The notes under the pieces: generated by a model
What the model saw: only the letters and a program-made list of their open reading frames with translations
Told to the model about the DNA's origin: nothing
Database searches by the model: none
Assembly: GCA_030435675.1 (NCBI GenBank)
Contig: CM059623.1
Location: 6,784,012 to 6,848,011 of the forward strand
Source: Steinernema hermaphroditum
Lineage: Eukaryota; Nematoda; Chromadorea; Rhabditida; Steinernematidae
DNA length: 64,000 nt
Reading direction: 5' to 3'
Program-made: the position numbers and the translations under genes
Part shown: piece by piece, positions 1 through 10,621 of the stretch
Layout: every line of letters starts with the position of its first letter
Position numbering within the stretch: the stretch's first letter is position 1

Positions 1-195
1 AAGAAAGACATTAAGGCGCAGAATGTGTTTTACTAACGGTCCGGTATGTTGGTCCCGACACGACTTGCGTAACAGTTTCATCCTTTTTGGGCGAAATACG
101 TGACCTGCATGTCCGCGATGGGATGCATTTTGCTCACAAGGGAATGTTTCCAAGTGCCCGCCGAGGATCGGGCTGAGATATGGTGGGGGTGACAG
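1..195. other. No gene seen at left edge
   Basis: No coding region or recognisable repeat can be supported here. It borders the outer inverted-repeat arm that starts near 196. Confidence 0.5.
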
Positions 196-645
196 TCACC
201 ACCTAAACACCTCTCGAAAGTTAAGCCCATACGAATATAGTCGACTTTGGCAATGTCGATGAGAACGAAGTGGATAGCGCCTTGGCTGCGATTTTTTTTG
301 GTTCAGGTTCGACTTCGCTCCGGCCCGTATTTTTTCTCCTTGCATTTCCAGCATATTTAAATTCGTTTGTTTCCTTGTGTTCAATCATATCCCATCATCA
401 GTTATGAATGCTAGCAATATTTTGCTTCTCCTTACAAGGGTACGGTAAAACATGTAACGCTAAGATCGACGCGAGACCAATGGCAAACGGTAAACCTAGG
501 TGAGTATACAAACTGGACAAAAAATCAGCTGCCCATATGCACTCTATGCTCGTCAAAAAACGATGCGCAAAAAAACGAAAAACGATATTCTTTCTCATCG
601 ACGTCAATTCGTTTCTCACCAGTGATTCCCAAATGACAAAGTGTA
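196..645 (+). repeat. Left arm of a diverged inverted repeat
   Basis: This stretch pairs, in reverse complement and with scattered mismatches, with about 6864-7300. Matching landmarks include the ACGGGCCGGAGCGAAGTCGA block (about 308-328 against 7162-7182) and the block around AGCTGCCCATATGC (about 527 against 6955). The arms flank the hAT element at 680-6506 and a mariner remnant. The original element was therefore a fold-back or palindrome that later took insertions in its centre. The family is unknown. Confidence 0.7.
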
Positions 646-793
646 TACTTAAGCTTGCAATTTTGTTGTGGTTGCAAAGCAGAGATGGGAACTGAGCCGG
701 AGCCGGAAGCGAGCCTCTGAGCCGAGCCGGCTCGGACCACCCGGCTCGGCTCGGGTTGGCTCCGAGCCGAACCCGAGCCGGTAGCCATCCAAG

Positions 794-981
794 ATGGGCG
801 AAGCGCACCAAGAGGTTCCGAATGACTTTGACGATAATGATCAGACGCCAACCAGCTGCTTCTCCGACGAATCGGCGCTGATTGTAACACAAGACTCGTG
901 TGGACCGAAGCGTTCGGCGGACGCGTGGCAATTTTTTGATGAAGTCTATGCGAAAGGATTGCGTAGGAGCATCTGTAGGTA
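794..981 (+). pseudogene. hAT N-terminal coding fragment cut by Tc1 insertion
   Basis: An open frame of about 62 codons begins at 794 with an acidic leader (MGEAHQEVPNDFDD). It runs straight to the TA at 980-981, where the Tc1-like element begins. From its place just inside the hAT left end, I infer it is the transposase N-terminus. No zinc-finger signature can be read in the surviving part. The frame continues into Tc1 sequence only by chance. Confidence 0.45.
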
Positions 982-2639
982 CAGTGGCGGACATATAAAT
1001 AAGTACACCCCCAGTAAAAAGCTATAAGTGTCCATTTACCCCAAATTTTTTAAAGTTCACATGAATCGATGACTATCATCAGAAGTAGAATTTAACGGGC
1101 AATAAGGTGGTCTAGTTCGTTTTCCGTTCGGGACCCAAAATGTCGCATTTAAAGGTAAAACGTTCGACCGACTCAATTTCGGTGACGACATATAAATAAG
1201 TACACTTTCAGATCCCAATAAAATAGAACTGTATTCATAGCAATATTAACAAATATCAAACGGGAAGAAATTAGTACTTTGTTGCATAGCCCTTATTCGC
1301 AATAACCGCTTCACAACGACGCTTCATAGAATCAACGAGGGCCATACAACGCGTAACTGGAATCCTTTGCCAACTTTCAACAATAGCTCGCTGTAGATCA
1401 TTGATATTCTTCGGTTTCGCGGCGCTAACACTCTTCTTTACATCCTTCCATAAGTTCTCGATCGGATTCAGGTCGGGGCTTTGAGCTGGCCAGTCCAACA
1501 ACCGAATTTTGTTCTTCTTAATCCATTCCTTGGCCAGACGACATGTGTGTTTCGGATCATTATCTTGTTGCAAAATCCAATTGCGGCCCATATTTCGAGT
1601 AGCATACGGTTTGACCACATTCTGCAGAATTTGTACGAAGGAACGTCCGTTAATAATGCCTTCGATACGATAAATTGGACCAATTCCAGATCGGCGGAAT
1701 GCTCCATACACCATAATCGATCCTCCTCCGTGCTTGACAGTTGCAGTTGTGCACTTCGGGTTAAATCTTCTCCGGGTCGACGTCTTACATACACTTTTCC
1801 ATCTGATCCCATCCTATTGAACTTAGACTCGTCCGTAAAGAGCACTTTTGCCCAGTCTTCTGCCTCCCATTTAATGTGCTCCTTTGCAAACTTCAAACGG
1901 GCTTTTCTATTCTTGACAGTGATGGAAGGCTTCTTCCTGGCGACACGCCCCATGAGTCCTCGTTCATTTAATCGACGTCGAACAGTACGGACCCCAATGG
2001 TAAATTCTGCATCTCCTTCAAACTTGTTAAAAATATCGACAGCAGTTAATTTCCGGTTAGCTTCTGACGTTCTACAGATTCTTCTGTCCATCCGAGCAGT
2101 AGTTTTACGGCTCCTAACGGCACGCGGGGGGTTGTCAACACTTCCCTTGTTCTTCTTGATAACCTTCAACGCGTTTTGAACAGCACAAAGTGATATTTTC
2201 AGAGCACGTGCAATCTTCCGCAATGATTTACCCATCTTCCTAAGCTCATCTACTCTAGCGCGCATCTGAGGTGAAATGTGCTTCGCGCGACCCATCTGAA
2301 AAATTCAACACGATAAATCAGCACTAAAAATCAGAATGCAAAGTAAAATAGGCAAAAATACAAAAAAAAATGAAAGTTGCCCCATAAAAACATTAGAAAC
2401 AACAAAGAATGACAGGTGTACTTATTTATATGTCGTCACCGAAATTGAGTCGGTCGAACGTTTTACCTTTAAATGCGACATTTTGGGTCCCGAACGGAAA
2501 ACGAACTAGACCACCTTATTGCCCGTTAAATTCTACTTCTGATGATAGTCATCGATTTATGTGAACTTTAAAAAATTTGGGGTAAATGGACACTTATAGC
2601 TTTTTACTGGGGGTGTACTTATTTATATGTCCGCCACTG
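982..2639 (-). mobile_element. Tc1-like transposon with IR/DR ends
   Basis: The 1658-bp element is flanked by TA (980-981 and 2640-2641). Its terminal inverted repeats are about 225 bp long (982-1207 and 2416-2639) and nearly identical. Each contains two copies of a site resembling GACATATAAATAAGTACAC, one at the outer tip and one about 200 bp inside, on both arms. This is the IR/DR arrangement known from Sleeping Beauty-type Tc1 elements, in which each repeat is a transposase binding site. A single transposase gene lies between the repeats on the minus strand. The high arm identity suggests a fairly recent insertion. Confidence 0.93.
1271..2295 (-). pseudogene. Tc1-family DD34E transposase, one frameshift
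   Basis: The frame opens at 2295 with a paired helix-turn-helix DNA-binding region (residues 1-120, RKMGKSLRKIARAL). A catalytic domain follows with LFTDESKF (first Asp), QQDNDPKHT (second Asp) and NPIENLW (Glu). The spacing of 34 residues between the last two makes it DD34E. The first part is in one frame down to about 1766 and the rest in another. The break falls at a run of three A at 1763-1765, where the family pattern (FNPKC next to the VKHGGG block) implies one lost base. Both halves are otherwise intact, so a sequencing or assembly error in a homopolymer is also possible. Confidence 0.9.
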
Positions 2640-2641
2640 TA

Positions 2642-2869
2642 CAGTGGCGAGCATAGAAATAGCCGCACACCCCACATAAAGTTTCAACTGCCGATTTACC
2701 CTAAATTTTCAAATATAGGCTCTAAACCAAGGGTACTGCCTGATGTAGAATTTATCAAGCAATAAGGTGGTGTTGTTTATTTTCCGTCCAGGACCTAGTG
2801 CGCCGCCAGGAAATGTAATACATTCGGCCGACTCAGATTTGGCGCGGTCACAGAAATAGCCGCACCCGG
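2642..2869. repeat. Lone Tc1-like terminal repeat (related family)
   Basis: Immediately after the TA at 2640-2641 a second Tc1-like end begins (CAGTGGCGAGCATAGAAATA). It has the same outer/inner doubling: an ACAGAAATAGCCGCAC-like site recurs about 200 bp inside. Blocks such as GTAGAATTTA and CAATAAGGTGGT align with the repeat of the 982-2639 element, but the doubled site itself differs. No matching second end or transposase was found, so this is a solo terminal repeat or a broken copy. Confidence 0.75.
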
Positions 2870-2916
2870 TTACTCCTGCTGTCATTCGGGCACTTAATTC
2901 ATCTAGAGCATATAGT

Positions 2917-3041
2917 CGCATTAAAAAATTGGTGGCATTTTTTCGATTTGGTCCCACAACGCCTTTTTTGCGCGCGTTTGGGCATTAAAAAATTGGTGGC
3001 ATTTTTTCGATTTGGTCCCACAACGCCTTTTTTTGCGCGCG
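2917..3041. repeat. Tandem duplication, about 64-bp unit x2
   Basis: The unit starting GCATTAAAAAATTGGTGGCA and ending in GCGCGCG occurs twice back to back with one small length difference in a T run. It lies next to the lone Tc1-like end. No function can be seen. Confidence 0.85.
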
Positions 3042-3299
3042 CAACGCCAACATGGCGTGTGGTCTTCCATTTTACAATGGGAAATCGTGGAATTTGCAGA
3101 TCGTCTGCAAGTTTGGGCACTTTTGACAGGGATATCACGCGAATCTCAAAATTCTACAAGCAAATCAATATTCCCTGGTTAATTTCGAGTCGATTAAGCC
3201 CAAAATTGTCGAAATTGAACGTGTGCACGAGAAGTGATGTTCTTTTTTATCTCCGGATGCCGCGATAGCAGAGTTCAGTCCCTGTTTTTGAGGTTGTTC

Positions 3300-5695
3300 C
3301 TCTCTTTCACTCCATGTCCGCGGGCTCTCTGGCCAAGAACTGAATGCAACCAAGGATTATCAACAACATAGAACAAGATACAAAGTACAAAATTACACGG
3401 GTGTCGGATTTTACACGAACTCGGAAATGAACGCGAAAGTGAAATCTGTTATCTACTATTTGGACAGGCTGATATGCCTCAAGTTACAAATTGATCGACG
3501 AAGAACGATGCGATTTATACAAGCGTACGCTCCGCACTCAGGCTACGATGCTGAAGATTATTACTCATTTCTCGACGACTTACGCGAATTAATTGGACGA
3601 GATTCGAGCACTTACTTGCTGATTATGGGAGATTTCAACGCTTCAGTCGGAACGAAGCTATATGGAGAAGATTACGTCGGACAGTTCGGATCAGACGACA
3701 GGAGCGAAAGTGGTCAAATCTCGGTTGATTTCTGTGAAGCCCAACGGATGTATATAGTCAACAGTTTCTACCAAAAGCGCAACTCGAGAAGATGGACTTG
3801 GAGAGCTCCAAATGGAAATTACTGCAAGGAGATTGATCACTTTATTTCGCCATCCCGCGAAATCATCATGAATACCGAGGTCATTAATCGAATCAACGTT
3901 GGTTGTCTGAAACTGCTATTACAAATTTAAAAGTTTTGACATCCCAAACCACCTGGGCATTGTCCAAACTACACTTAGATCCGCTAAATATCAATTCTTA
4001 ATCTTATTTACTGCACCACGTTGTTGCGTTGTTCATTTATGTTGCATAAAACGAGTTTTACACAGGGTGAGGCTATCAATATGGCCCGGTGAAATTGGAC
4101 ACTTTTTTATTTTGTCTCTAAAAATTTCAAAATTTTTCGCCGATTGATTTCGGAATGCAAGCTTTCCGTCATCATTTTCGACGCTCTTTCGAATGCTGTA
4201 CAGCTTTTGTAATCAAAGTCACAACAAAGCCAGAAACCGGAAAACACTAGGTGAGGCTATCTTTATGGCCCATACTGTATGATCAGATTATCGAAACTCT
4301 TCATTACGCTTACTCACATTCATCCGAACCATATCAACATGCCGACAGAATTTCGGCCGCGACCAAAATCATACTTCAACGCCGTCACGAACTTAAATTC
4401 GGATTATCTCTAAATCCTGCACTACGGATAGAATACGCAGAAGTATGTAAATTAGCGCGGAAGATGATGGCATCAGATCTCAAGGATCATTACTTACGGA
4501 TTATGCAAAAGGCAGTGAGCGAAAACAGAATGAAGCGAGGAAGAGAAACTCTACGGCACTGCTCCCGACCGCTTACATTACTACGTCCAAGAAATTACTC
4601 TTCCTCGGAAAGATTATCGTCTGCACCAGAAGCCGCTCAAGCGATCACGGATTTTTACAACGAGCTATACTACTCAGATCACGACGACTTGCTACCACCT
4701 ACGACGCCAATCAATTTTCCTTCTCAAGAGATGAAACGCTGGACGCTTTACTTACTATGAAACGGCAAGGAGCACCCGGACTTGACGGAGTTAACCCGGA
4801 GTGTCTACGATATGGGCAGATATAATAGCTCCAATAATTGCCATATTGTTCAACTTTCTCGCTCAATCTGGAGTTATACCCGCACAATTCTCTTTCTCCA
4901 ATACCATACTTTTGTACAAGAAAGGAGACGCTACGGATGTTTCTAACTACAGGCCCATCAGTTTACTATCAACTATGTACAAGACTCTCACGAAGGTGTT
5001 AACGAAGCGAATTCAACTGATAATTGACAATGCAAGAACTCCGCTCCCCGCGAATCAAGCCGGTTTCCGCGCAGGATTCTCGACGACGGACCATTTGCAA
5101 ACGCTGAATATGATTGCGGAAAAACTTTACGAATACAATGTCCCACTGTACGCCGTATTCGTGGACTTTACCAAAGCTTTCGACAGCATCGAATTCAACT
5201 CCATCTGGGATGCGTTACAATTCTACGAGGTCGACGTGAACGTGATTGATATGATTAAACTACTGTATGCAAGCGGCAAATCTGCGGTTTTTATCGACGG
5301 CCAAGCAGCAGAGTTTGAAACCAAGAAAGGAGTACGCCAGGGAGACACCTTATCTCCGTTATTGTTCATTCTTACGTTACATTACGCCCTGGAGAAACTG
5401 GACTGGAACGACCGAGGATTGATTATTAATGGTCGCCGACTGAATTACTTGGCTTATGCGGACGATGTTGTTTTACTTGCCAAAAGTTTTGACGAAGCTC
5501 AAGATCTATTACGGGAATTCGCAAATGTTATTGCAGAGATTGGACTTAATGTAAATATGTCGAAGACAAAATGGATGAATCAAGACCGTATTCCGCATGA
5601 CGGAAGAGAAATGCAAATAGAAGATGGAAGAATTGAGAAAGTTCGAGAATTTACGTATTTGGGACAACTGATGCGCTGGCCAAGAAACCATAATT
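3300..5695 (+). pseudogene. RTE-like LINE remnant (endonuclease plus reverse transcriptase)
   Basis: 3427-3930 encodes an AP-type endonuclease piece with IMGDFNASVG and the EIDHFIS motif. After a non-coding break, 4251-4760 and then 4801-5690 encode the linker and reverse transcriptase. Its core motifs are present in order: NYRPISLLS, NQAGFR, VDFTKAFDSI, GVRQGDTLSPLLF and the catalytic YADDVVLLA. The motif set fits RTE/BovB-type LINEs. The frame is interrupted at least twice (about 3930-4265 and 4757-4800). The 3' part is missing: at about 5695 the reverse transcriptase frame runs directly into hAT sequence, so there is no LINE tail. LINEs usually lose 5' ends, so the missing 3' end points to later rearrangement. 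Confidence 0.82.
3931..4265. other. Non-coding insertion within the LINE
   Basis: This AT-rich stretch separates the endonuclease and linker coding parts. It has two direct copies of GTGAGGCTAT...ATGGCC (about 4066 and 4251), the first preceded by CAGG as in mariner tips. I see no open frame. It may be a small decayed DNA transposon. Confidence 0.4.
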
Positions 5696-5696
5696 C

Positions 5697-6308
5697 GTAC
5701 CTGGACCCCAATTATCATGTATTCCTGACGCCCAGCGAGATTATTAGCGCCGAACAGCTGTTGCTGCAGAAGATACTAGTGCAGCATGATATACCAAATG
5801 ACTTGTTTCCCGTTAAAAATGAACTAAGTGATGTCGAAAGTGGATCGAAGGAATTAGCGGTAAGAATTATTGTACGGAACTGAAGAAAATGCATTTCAGG
5901 AAGTACCAGCGTTTTGCCGAACGCTTTTTTTTTGCCCAGAAAAGGCACTGACCTGCAGTTAAAATCTTATCGCTCCGCGAACTGGCACTTGAGATGGAAT
6001 GGAACGATACCGCAACGAGCAGCTGTGCAGAAGTTATTCGATGATTCGCACCACTGACTATTGGTTGGACAATGTGAGCTGGATTTCTATCTTAAGCAAT
6101 TAAGTTGTTTTTACAGGCGAAGAAATATCCAATTATTCACCGTGCGGCACTCAGAATTTTAGCGACTCCAGCATCAAGTGCAATGTCGGAAAGGACTTTC
6201 TCGTTTTCAGCCATATTGTCCGCAGGCAGAAGGAGCCGGTCATCCGAAGAGACGATAAGGATACGGACATTTCTTATTTTGAACAATAAATTACTCAACA
6301 GTTGGTAA
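5697..6308 (+). pseudogene. hAT transposase C-terminal region
   Basis: 5697-5883 continues in the same frame as the LINE reverse transcriptase and reads YLDPNYHVFLT, the hAT block before the dimerisation domain. 6105-6308 encodes the hAT C-terminal dimerisation (hATC) signature: LRILATPASSAMSERTFS, then SAGRRSRSSEETIRIRT. A gap with stop codons (5884-6104) lies between the two. This is the 3' part of the transposase of the 680-6506 element; its middle has been lost or replaced by nested elements. Confidence 0.8.
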
Positions 6309-6514
6309 CTTTCCTACTTGTCAGTTTTTAATTTTCAAATAAACAGCTTATTCCTAGCCGGAGAGGTCCACCTTATAGCTTCAGCTCGAATCGCAGTCAA
6401 CTCGTTGCCGATTTGTTTTCACTGATATTTTCTCTCATCGTCTGTGCCCTTATTACGCTCGGCGGCTCGGTTCGGATTGCGAAATCGGCTCGAGTTCCCA
6501 TCACTGTTGCAAAG

Positions 6515-6863
6515 TATTCATCCATATTCTCTAGAACAACGATCCGATAGATCACTATCCAGCTATTCGACATACCTTAGATATAGCGGTCAATCACACG
6601 ATGGACTTGCTTCCGGTGAAGTTTCAGCGTCTTTGCGATCACCGGAATTGGCATTCCCCGCTTGTGGTGGGCGACAATGGCGGAACGGTCCTCAATTGAC
6701 ACCATTTTTTCTCAACGGAATAACAGAGAATAACAACGTAAATAGCATAAAGCAGAATGACACGACAAATACGGACAAAACAAAAACCCTGAAAGAAAAA
6801 CCAAAAAAATTCGAAAAAATTCTATTTTTTTTTGCGTGACAGTATTTTCTTGACACCCTGTAC
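6515..6863 (-). mobile_element. Mariner remnant (5' end and N-terminus)
   Basis: Read on the minus strand, the tip CAGGGTGTCAAGAAAATACT starts at 6863. A short frame from 6704 reads MVSIEDRSAIVAHHKRG and then KTLKLHRKQVHRVIDRY before a stop. This is the helix-turn-helix start of a mariner transposase and resembles the one at 36861 (MVSESVRSAIVELHCGG). Nothing remains beyond the hAT target duplication, so only the left part of the element survives here. Confidence 0.7.
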
Positions 6864-7300
6864 ACTAGGTCACTTGGAAATCACCGATGGGAAACGGCTT
6901 TCTAGTTGATTGCAAAGGATGCCGCATCGTTTTTTGACGGGTATAGAGCGCATATGGGCAGCTGATTTTTGCACAGTTTATATACTCACCTAGGCCTACC
7001 GTTTGTCACTGGTCTCGCGTTGGTCGTAGTGTTACATGTTTTACCGTACACTTGTATGGAAGAGCGAAATATTGGTAGCATTCATAACTGAAGCTAGAAT
7101 AGGATTGAGTATGAGGGAAAAAATAAAATTAAATATGTTGGAGAAGCGAGGAGAAAAAATACGGGCCGGAGCGAAGTCGAACCTCAACCACAATAATGGT
7201 AGCCAAGTATCTAGTTCAGACACGCCCGTTCTCATCGACGTTGTCGAAGTCGACTATGTTCGTGTGGGCCTAACTTTCGAGGGATGTTTAGGTAGTGAAC
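6864..7300 (-). repeat. Right arm of the diverged inverted repeat
   Basis: This is the reverse complement of about 196-645. The open frame at 7036-7512 runs through the arm and shows no known domain, so it is read here as repeat sequence rather than as a gene. Confidence 0.7.
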
Positions 7301-7990
7301 TTGGTTGGGGGCAGTCGGGACCGGCAGACCGACAATTAGACAGTAAAACAAATTCTGCGCCCTACGTCTTATTTCTTGGAAATGAAAAAATGAGTGGTTT
7401 CAACAAAACTGATTTCAGCATGATGTTGGGCAACCTTCCGATAGGCGACATTATATTTTTGGAAGCGGAAATTTTGTCCTATCCATCATGTCCCATCATG
7501 ACGGTGCTGTAATTTTTTGTGGTGTTGTTGGATTGGGCTGAAATTTTGTGTGGAGTGTCCTTAGGGGTGGAACTTTAAGAAACTAAAATTTTGGGTGGAA
7601 ATCGTTGCAGGAGTCCGAGATAGGCCAAATTTTGTGGTTTTTCGATAAAAATTCGATTTAAATTCGTGGAGAGATTTTGCGGTGCTTAGGCTCATTTTGA
7701 AGAGCGGAAAATTTTGAGAATGTGCGATTTCTTCGATTTTCGTCAAAAAAAAAAGATAAAAAGATGTTTTTGACATTCCCGGCCTAAAAGTTGCGGCGGT
7801 TAATAAGTATTCAGGGTTTTTGAAATTCGCCTTAGATCTCGAGAAAGTAACCAAACAAGTTCAAAATTTGGATCAGCGGTTGGCGAAGTCGAAATCAGAG
7901 GGGCGGTTGGTGGGTCTCGACACGATTCGCCTGTGTCGAGGCGAACGAACGAAGCACCTGTCTCTTTGGGTGTTTTACTTGGTGTCGCCT
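7301..7990. other. AT-rich intergenic DNA, no gene seen
   Basis: Short frames on both strands lack recognisable motifs. The stretch is rich in TTTTG and AAATTTTG runs. Confidence 0.4.
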
Positions 7991-8770
7991 GGTTTGTTGA
8001 ACGACTTAGTACACTTAGTACAGTACCGTATACCGACTTAGTACACCGCAGGGATATCGGTTCAGGACCGAGATAGTACAGTAAATGTCGTACGCTGAAC
8101 CACTTAGTACAGTACAGTATGACACATAGTACGCTGCAGGGAGATTTCGGAATACAGGAATATACAGGTTCATACAGGTTTTTACAGGTTATACAGTGTT
8201 TTTATACAGGTTTTAATACAGGTTCAGGAATACCTTACGCTGAACCAGTTAGTGCGCTGACTTAGTACAGATCTGGAAAGGAGCCTGAAGTCATCGTCTG
8301 AGGTTTCTGCGGTGCTTCCTAGTGTCGAGGTGTGGATTCTCCCTCGATTCTCCCTCCATGCGTTCAGCCTATCACTCAACTTCTGAACGAAAATATGGAT
8401 TCTCCGACGGTTCAAAAATTTCACATCTCCGCTCTTTGGACAGGTCTCAAAACTCGATTCCAGAGAGGAAAATTTTTCCATCGAAGTCCATACCCCTCCA
8501 TGAAGTCTTGAGCGGGGAGAACGCACACAGACCAACTTGAAACAGGAAGTACCTCGCATGAAAGACACGAAAGACAACTGTTCTAAGTGGTTCAACGTAT
8601 TCGCCGTAGTACCGGACCTGAACCGATCCCCCTGCGGTGTACTATGTCGTCATACTGTACTGTACTAAGTGGTTCAGCGTATGACATTCACTGTACTACC
8701 TCGGTCTTGCAGCGAACACCCTGTTTGTACTAAGTCGACGAGCGTACAAACTATATTGTTCAACAAACCT
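7991..8770. mobile_element. Fold-back element with TAGTACAG-rich arms
   Basis: The outer tips pair: GTTTGTTGAACGACTTAGTAC at 7991 with the inverted TTGTTCAACAAAC ending near 8769. The arms (about 7991-8250 and 8580-8770) are full of CTTAGTACAG and GTACAGTA motifs with interrupted pairing. The left arm also has a run of TACAGGTT units at 8157-8228. The middle (about 8270-8570) holds a short frame with no recognisable domain. The type is a fold-back or MITE-like element; no transposase was seen. Confidence 0.65.
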
Positions 8771-9644
8771 TGACGCACCGTTTTACTTTTCACCAACGTA
8801 CGGTCGCCGTAATTTTAATGCGCCTGCAATGTGTGCGTGGTGGGACCACCAGATTACCGTAGTTTTGTCGTTCTGCCGACTTTTACAATGGAGATCACAG
8901 AGTTTCTATCTTGTTTCGTTGATTTTGCGCGATCTAGGAGGTTTCGCAGAAATCCAAACGTTGATTTTGTGCAGAATTGAACGCTGCGTCGAATGAGCTA
9001 TGGCTCACTGCTGGAAACTCACTCCGCGTGCCGGAATTAAACGGTCTATAAAACAGACTACCATCCTAAGCCAATTTAATGTCATACACGCGGGTTATTC
9101 ATCACTGTCACTGCTATCAGAGTCGCTCGTACTGCGATCTGAGTTCCTGCGCACTGTAACGCTTGTTAAAGAACCACTTTTGCATCATTCAAGCTTGAGG
9201 TTGAAGCTACTAGTAAAAATCCAACGTTCGATCCTAGCGTAGGGAGCTTGTAGTAATCTTGGGTTTTCCAGATTCCATGGGTACATTGAAGCGTCATGAG
9301 CCTTGTGTCAGCTCTAAAAGGCTTGAAAGTTAAGGCAGCGCATATTTTTCAAGCGGAAAAGGCGCCTCAGGTCACATTACATGGTACTAAAATAATAATC
9401 GCTTAATAACTCCACGTTCGCGCCACCAGATTGCACCAACTAGGGTTCATTCGAACGAGAAAGTTCTAATCTTCAAAATCAACGTTCAGTTTTCCAAAAT
9501 ACGCTCTACTTCACGAGTTATGCATAATTCTTTGTCGCGGCTCCAAAATTCAATGGCGAAACGCGTGCGACGTTTCCTAGACGCGCACTTTTCGTGGCAG
9601 GAGCCTTGACCCATTGAAATTACGGCGACCATAACCTACCTTCA
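8771..9644. other. Intergenic DNA, no gene seen
   Basis: No supported coding region. A segment near 8985-9010 (GCTGCGTCGAATGAGC) resembles part of the fold-back at 44878-45450, so decayed repeat material is likely. Confidence 0.4.
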
Positions 9645-10621
9645 TATAGTCGACGCGGAAAATTTTATGCAAAAATCGGGAATGGTCCCGCAACGAAAAT
9701 TTTTGGCGCGAAAAGTGCCTAGCGGTCGATTTACAAGGGGATTTCGGAGTTTCGGCAGAGAATCGTGAAAATCTCGTGCAGTTTCACGGTTTCGATGAAA
9801 AAAAACCGTACAACTGTTCTCCAGGCTCTGGCAAGCATTTTGCGCCCTTGGTTGTCGGAATTCGCTGCGTTTCCACAGATCCTATACGTTTTTACGATAA
9901 CAGTGTTGTTCCACGCGGAGACTGACCTCAATATTGATCGTGTTTCAACCGTGTTCATGTATAATATTGAAGTTTATACTTCATATTTGACTGTAAGATC
10001 ATTTCTGGTGCTGGAGCAGCGAGAATGCGAAGTGCAAAAAAACTGCAGCAGAAGCTCGCAGCTAAGCACGGAGCGGCTGCGATGCACAAAAAAGCCCAAG
10101 ATGTATGAAACATATTGCGATCTGAGAATGCCAGCTTGGTGAAGCAGATCTCCAAATTGCAAAGCGAGTTAGTCGTAGTCATCGCGAAGCGCGACGCGCT
10201 CCAAACGGAAGTAACAAATCTGCGCGAACTAATAGAAAGTAGGAATAATCTGCAGGATGAGGTCAGTCACTTGCGCGAATGCTTAGCATGTCGCAATAAG
10301 GAAATCAGTCTACTGAAAACACAATGGCGCAGTCAGCGCAATGCTAAGAACTTTACACGTGGAACAACACTGTTATCGTAAAAGCGTATAGGATCTGTGG
10401 AAACGAGCGAATTCCGACAACCCAGGGCGCAAAATGCTCGCCAGAGCCTGGAGAACAGTTGTACGGTTTTTTTTTCATCGAAACCGTGAAACTGCACGAG
10501 ATTTTCACGATTCTCTGCCGAAATCCCCTTGTAAATCCGACCGCTAGGCACTTTTCGCGCCAAAAATTTTCGTTGCGGGACCATTCCCGATTTTTGCATA
10601 AAATTTTCCGCGTCGGCTATA
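9645..10621. mobile_element. Fold-back element with long, near-identical arms
   Basis: Arms of about 270 bp (9645-9915 and 10358-10621) are reverse complements with few mismatches. Long shared blocks include GGAATGGTCCCGCAACGAAA and the CCGTGAAACTGCACGAG region. The centre (about 9916-10357) carries coding-like sequence with coiled-coil potential. Long terminal inverted repeats are seen in MULE-like and fold-back elements, but I found no clear target duplication and no transposase. Confidence 0.75.
10115..10381 (+). CDS. Coiled-coil open frame inside fold-back element
   Basis: The frame reads MRSENASLVKQISKLQSEL and then further heptads with Leu or Ile at regular spacing (VTNLRELIESRNNLQDEV, LRECLACRNKEISLL) over about 75 residues before entering the right arm. 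Upstream (about 10024-10107) a lysine/alanine-rich stretch, MRSAKKLQQKLAAKHGAAAM, is in a different frame and could be joined by a short intron or a frameshift. I do not recognise the protein. It could be a captured host exon or the element's own accessory protein. The last codons run into the repeat arm, so the true end is uncertain. Confidence 0.4.
   Translation: MRSENASLVKQISKLQSELVVVIAKRDALQTEVTNLRELIESRNNLQDEVSHLRECLACRNKEISLLKTQWRSQRNAKNFTRGTTLLS

Larger units (their letters stand above)
680..6506 (+). mobile_element. hAT transposon, enlarged by nested insertions
   Basis: The termini are CAGAGATGGGAACTGAGCCG at the left and the inverted CGGCTCGAGTTCCCATCACTG at the right. Each flank carries the same 8-bp direct repeat TTGCAAAG (672-679 and 6507-6514), which is the target duplication expected of hAT elements. 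Just inside the left end is an array of GAGCCG-type short repeats (about 693-782); a shorter GGCTCGG cluster lies near the right end. Inside are an N-terminal coding remnant (794-981) and the hAT C-terminal dimerisation region (6105-6308). A Tc1-like element, a lone terminal repeat and a LINE lie between them. The element is broken and cannot be autonomous. Confidence 0.85.

Noticed and set aside
7036..7512. 158-codon frame as a host gene
   Set aside because: Its first part lies in the right arm of an inverted repeat, and no domain is recognisable.
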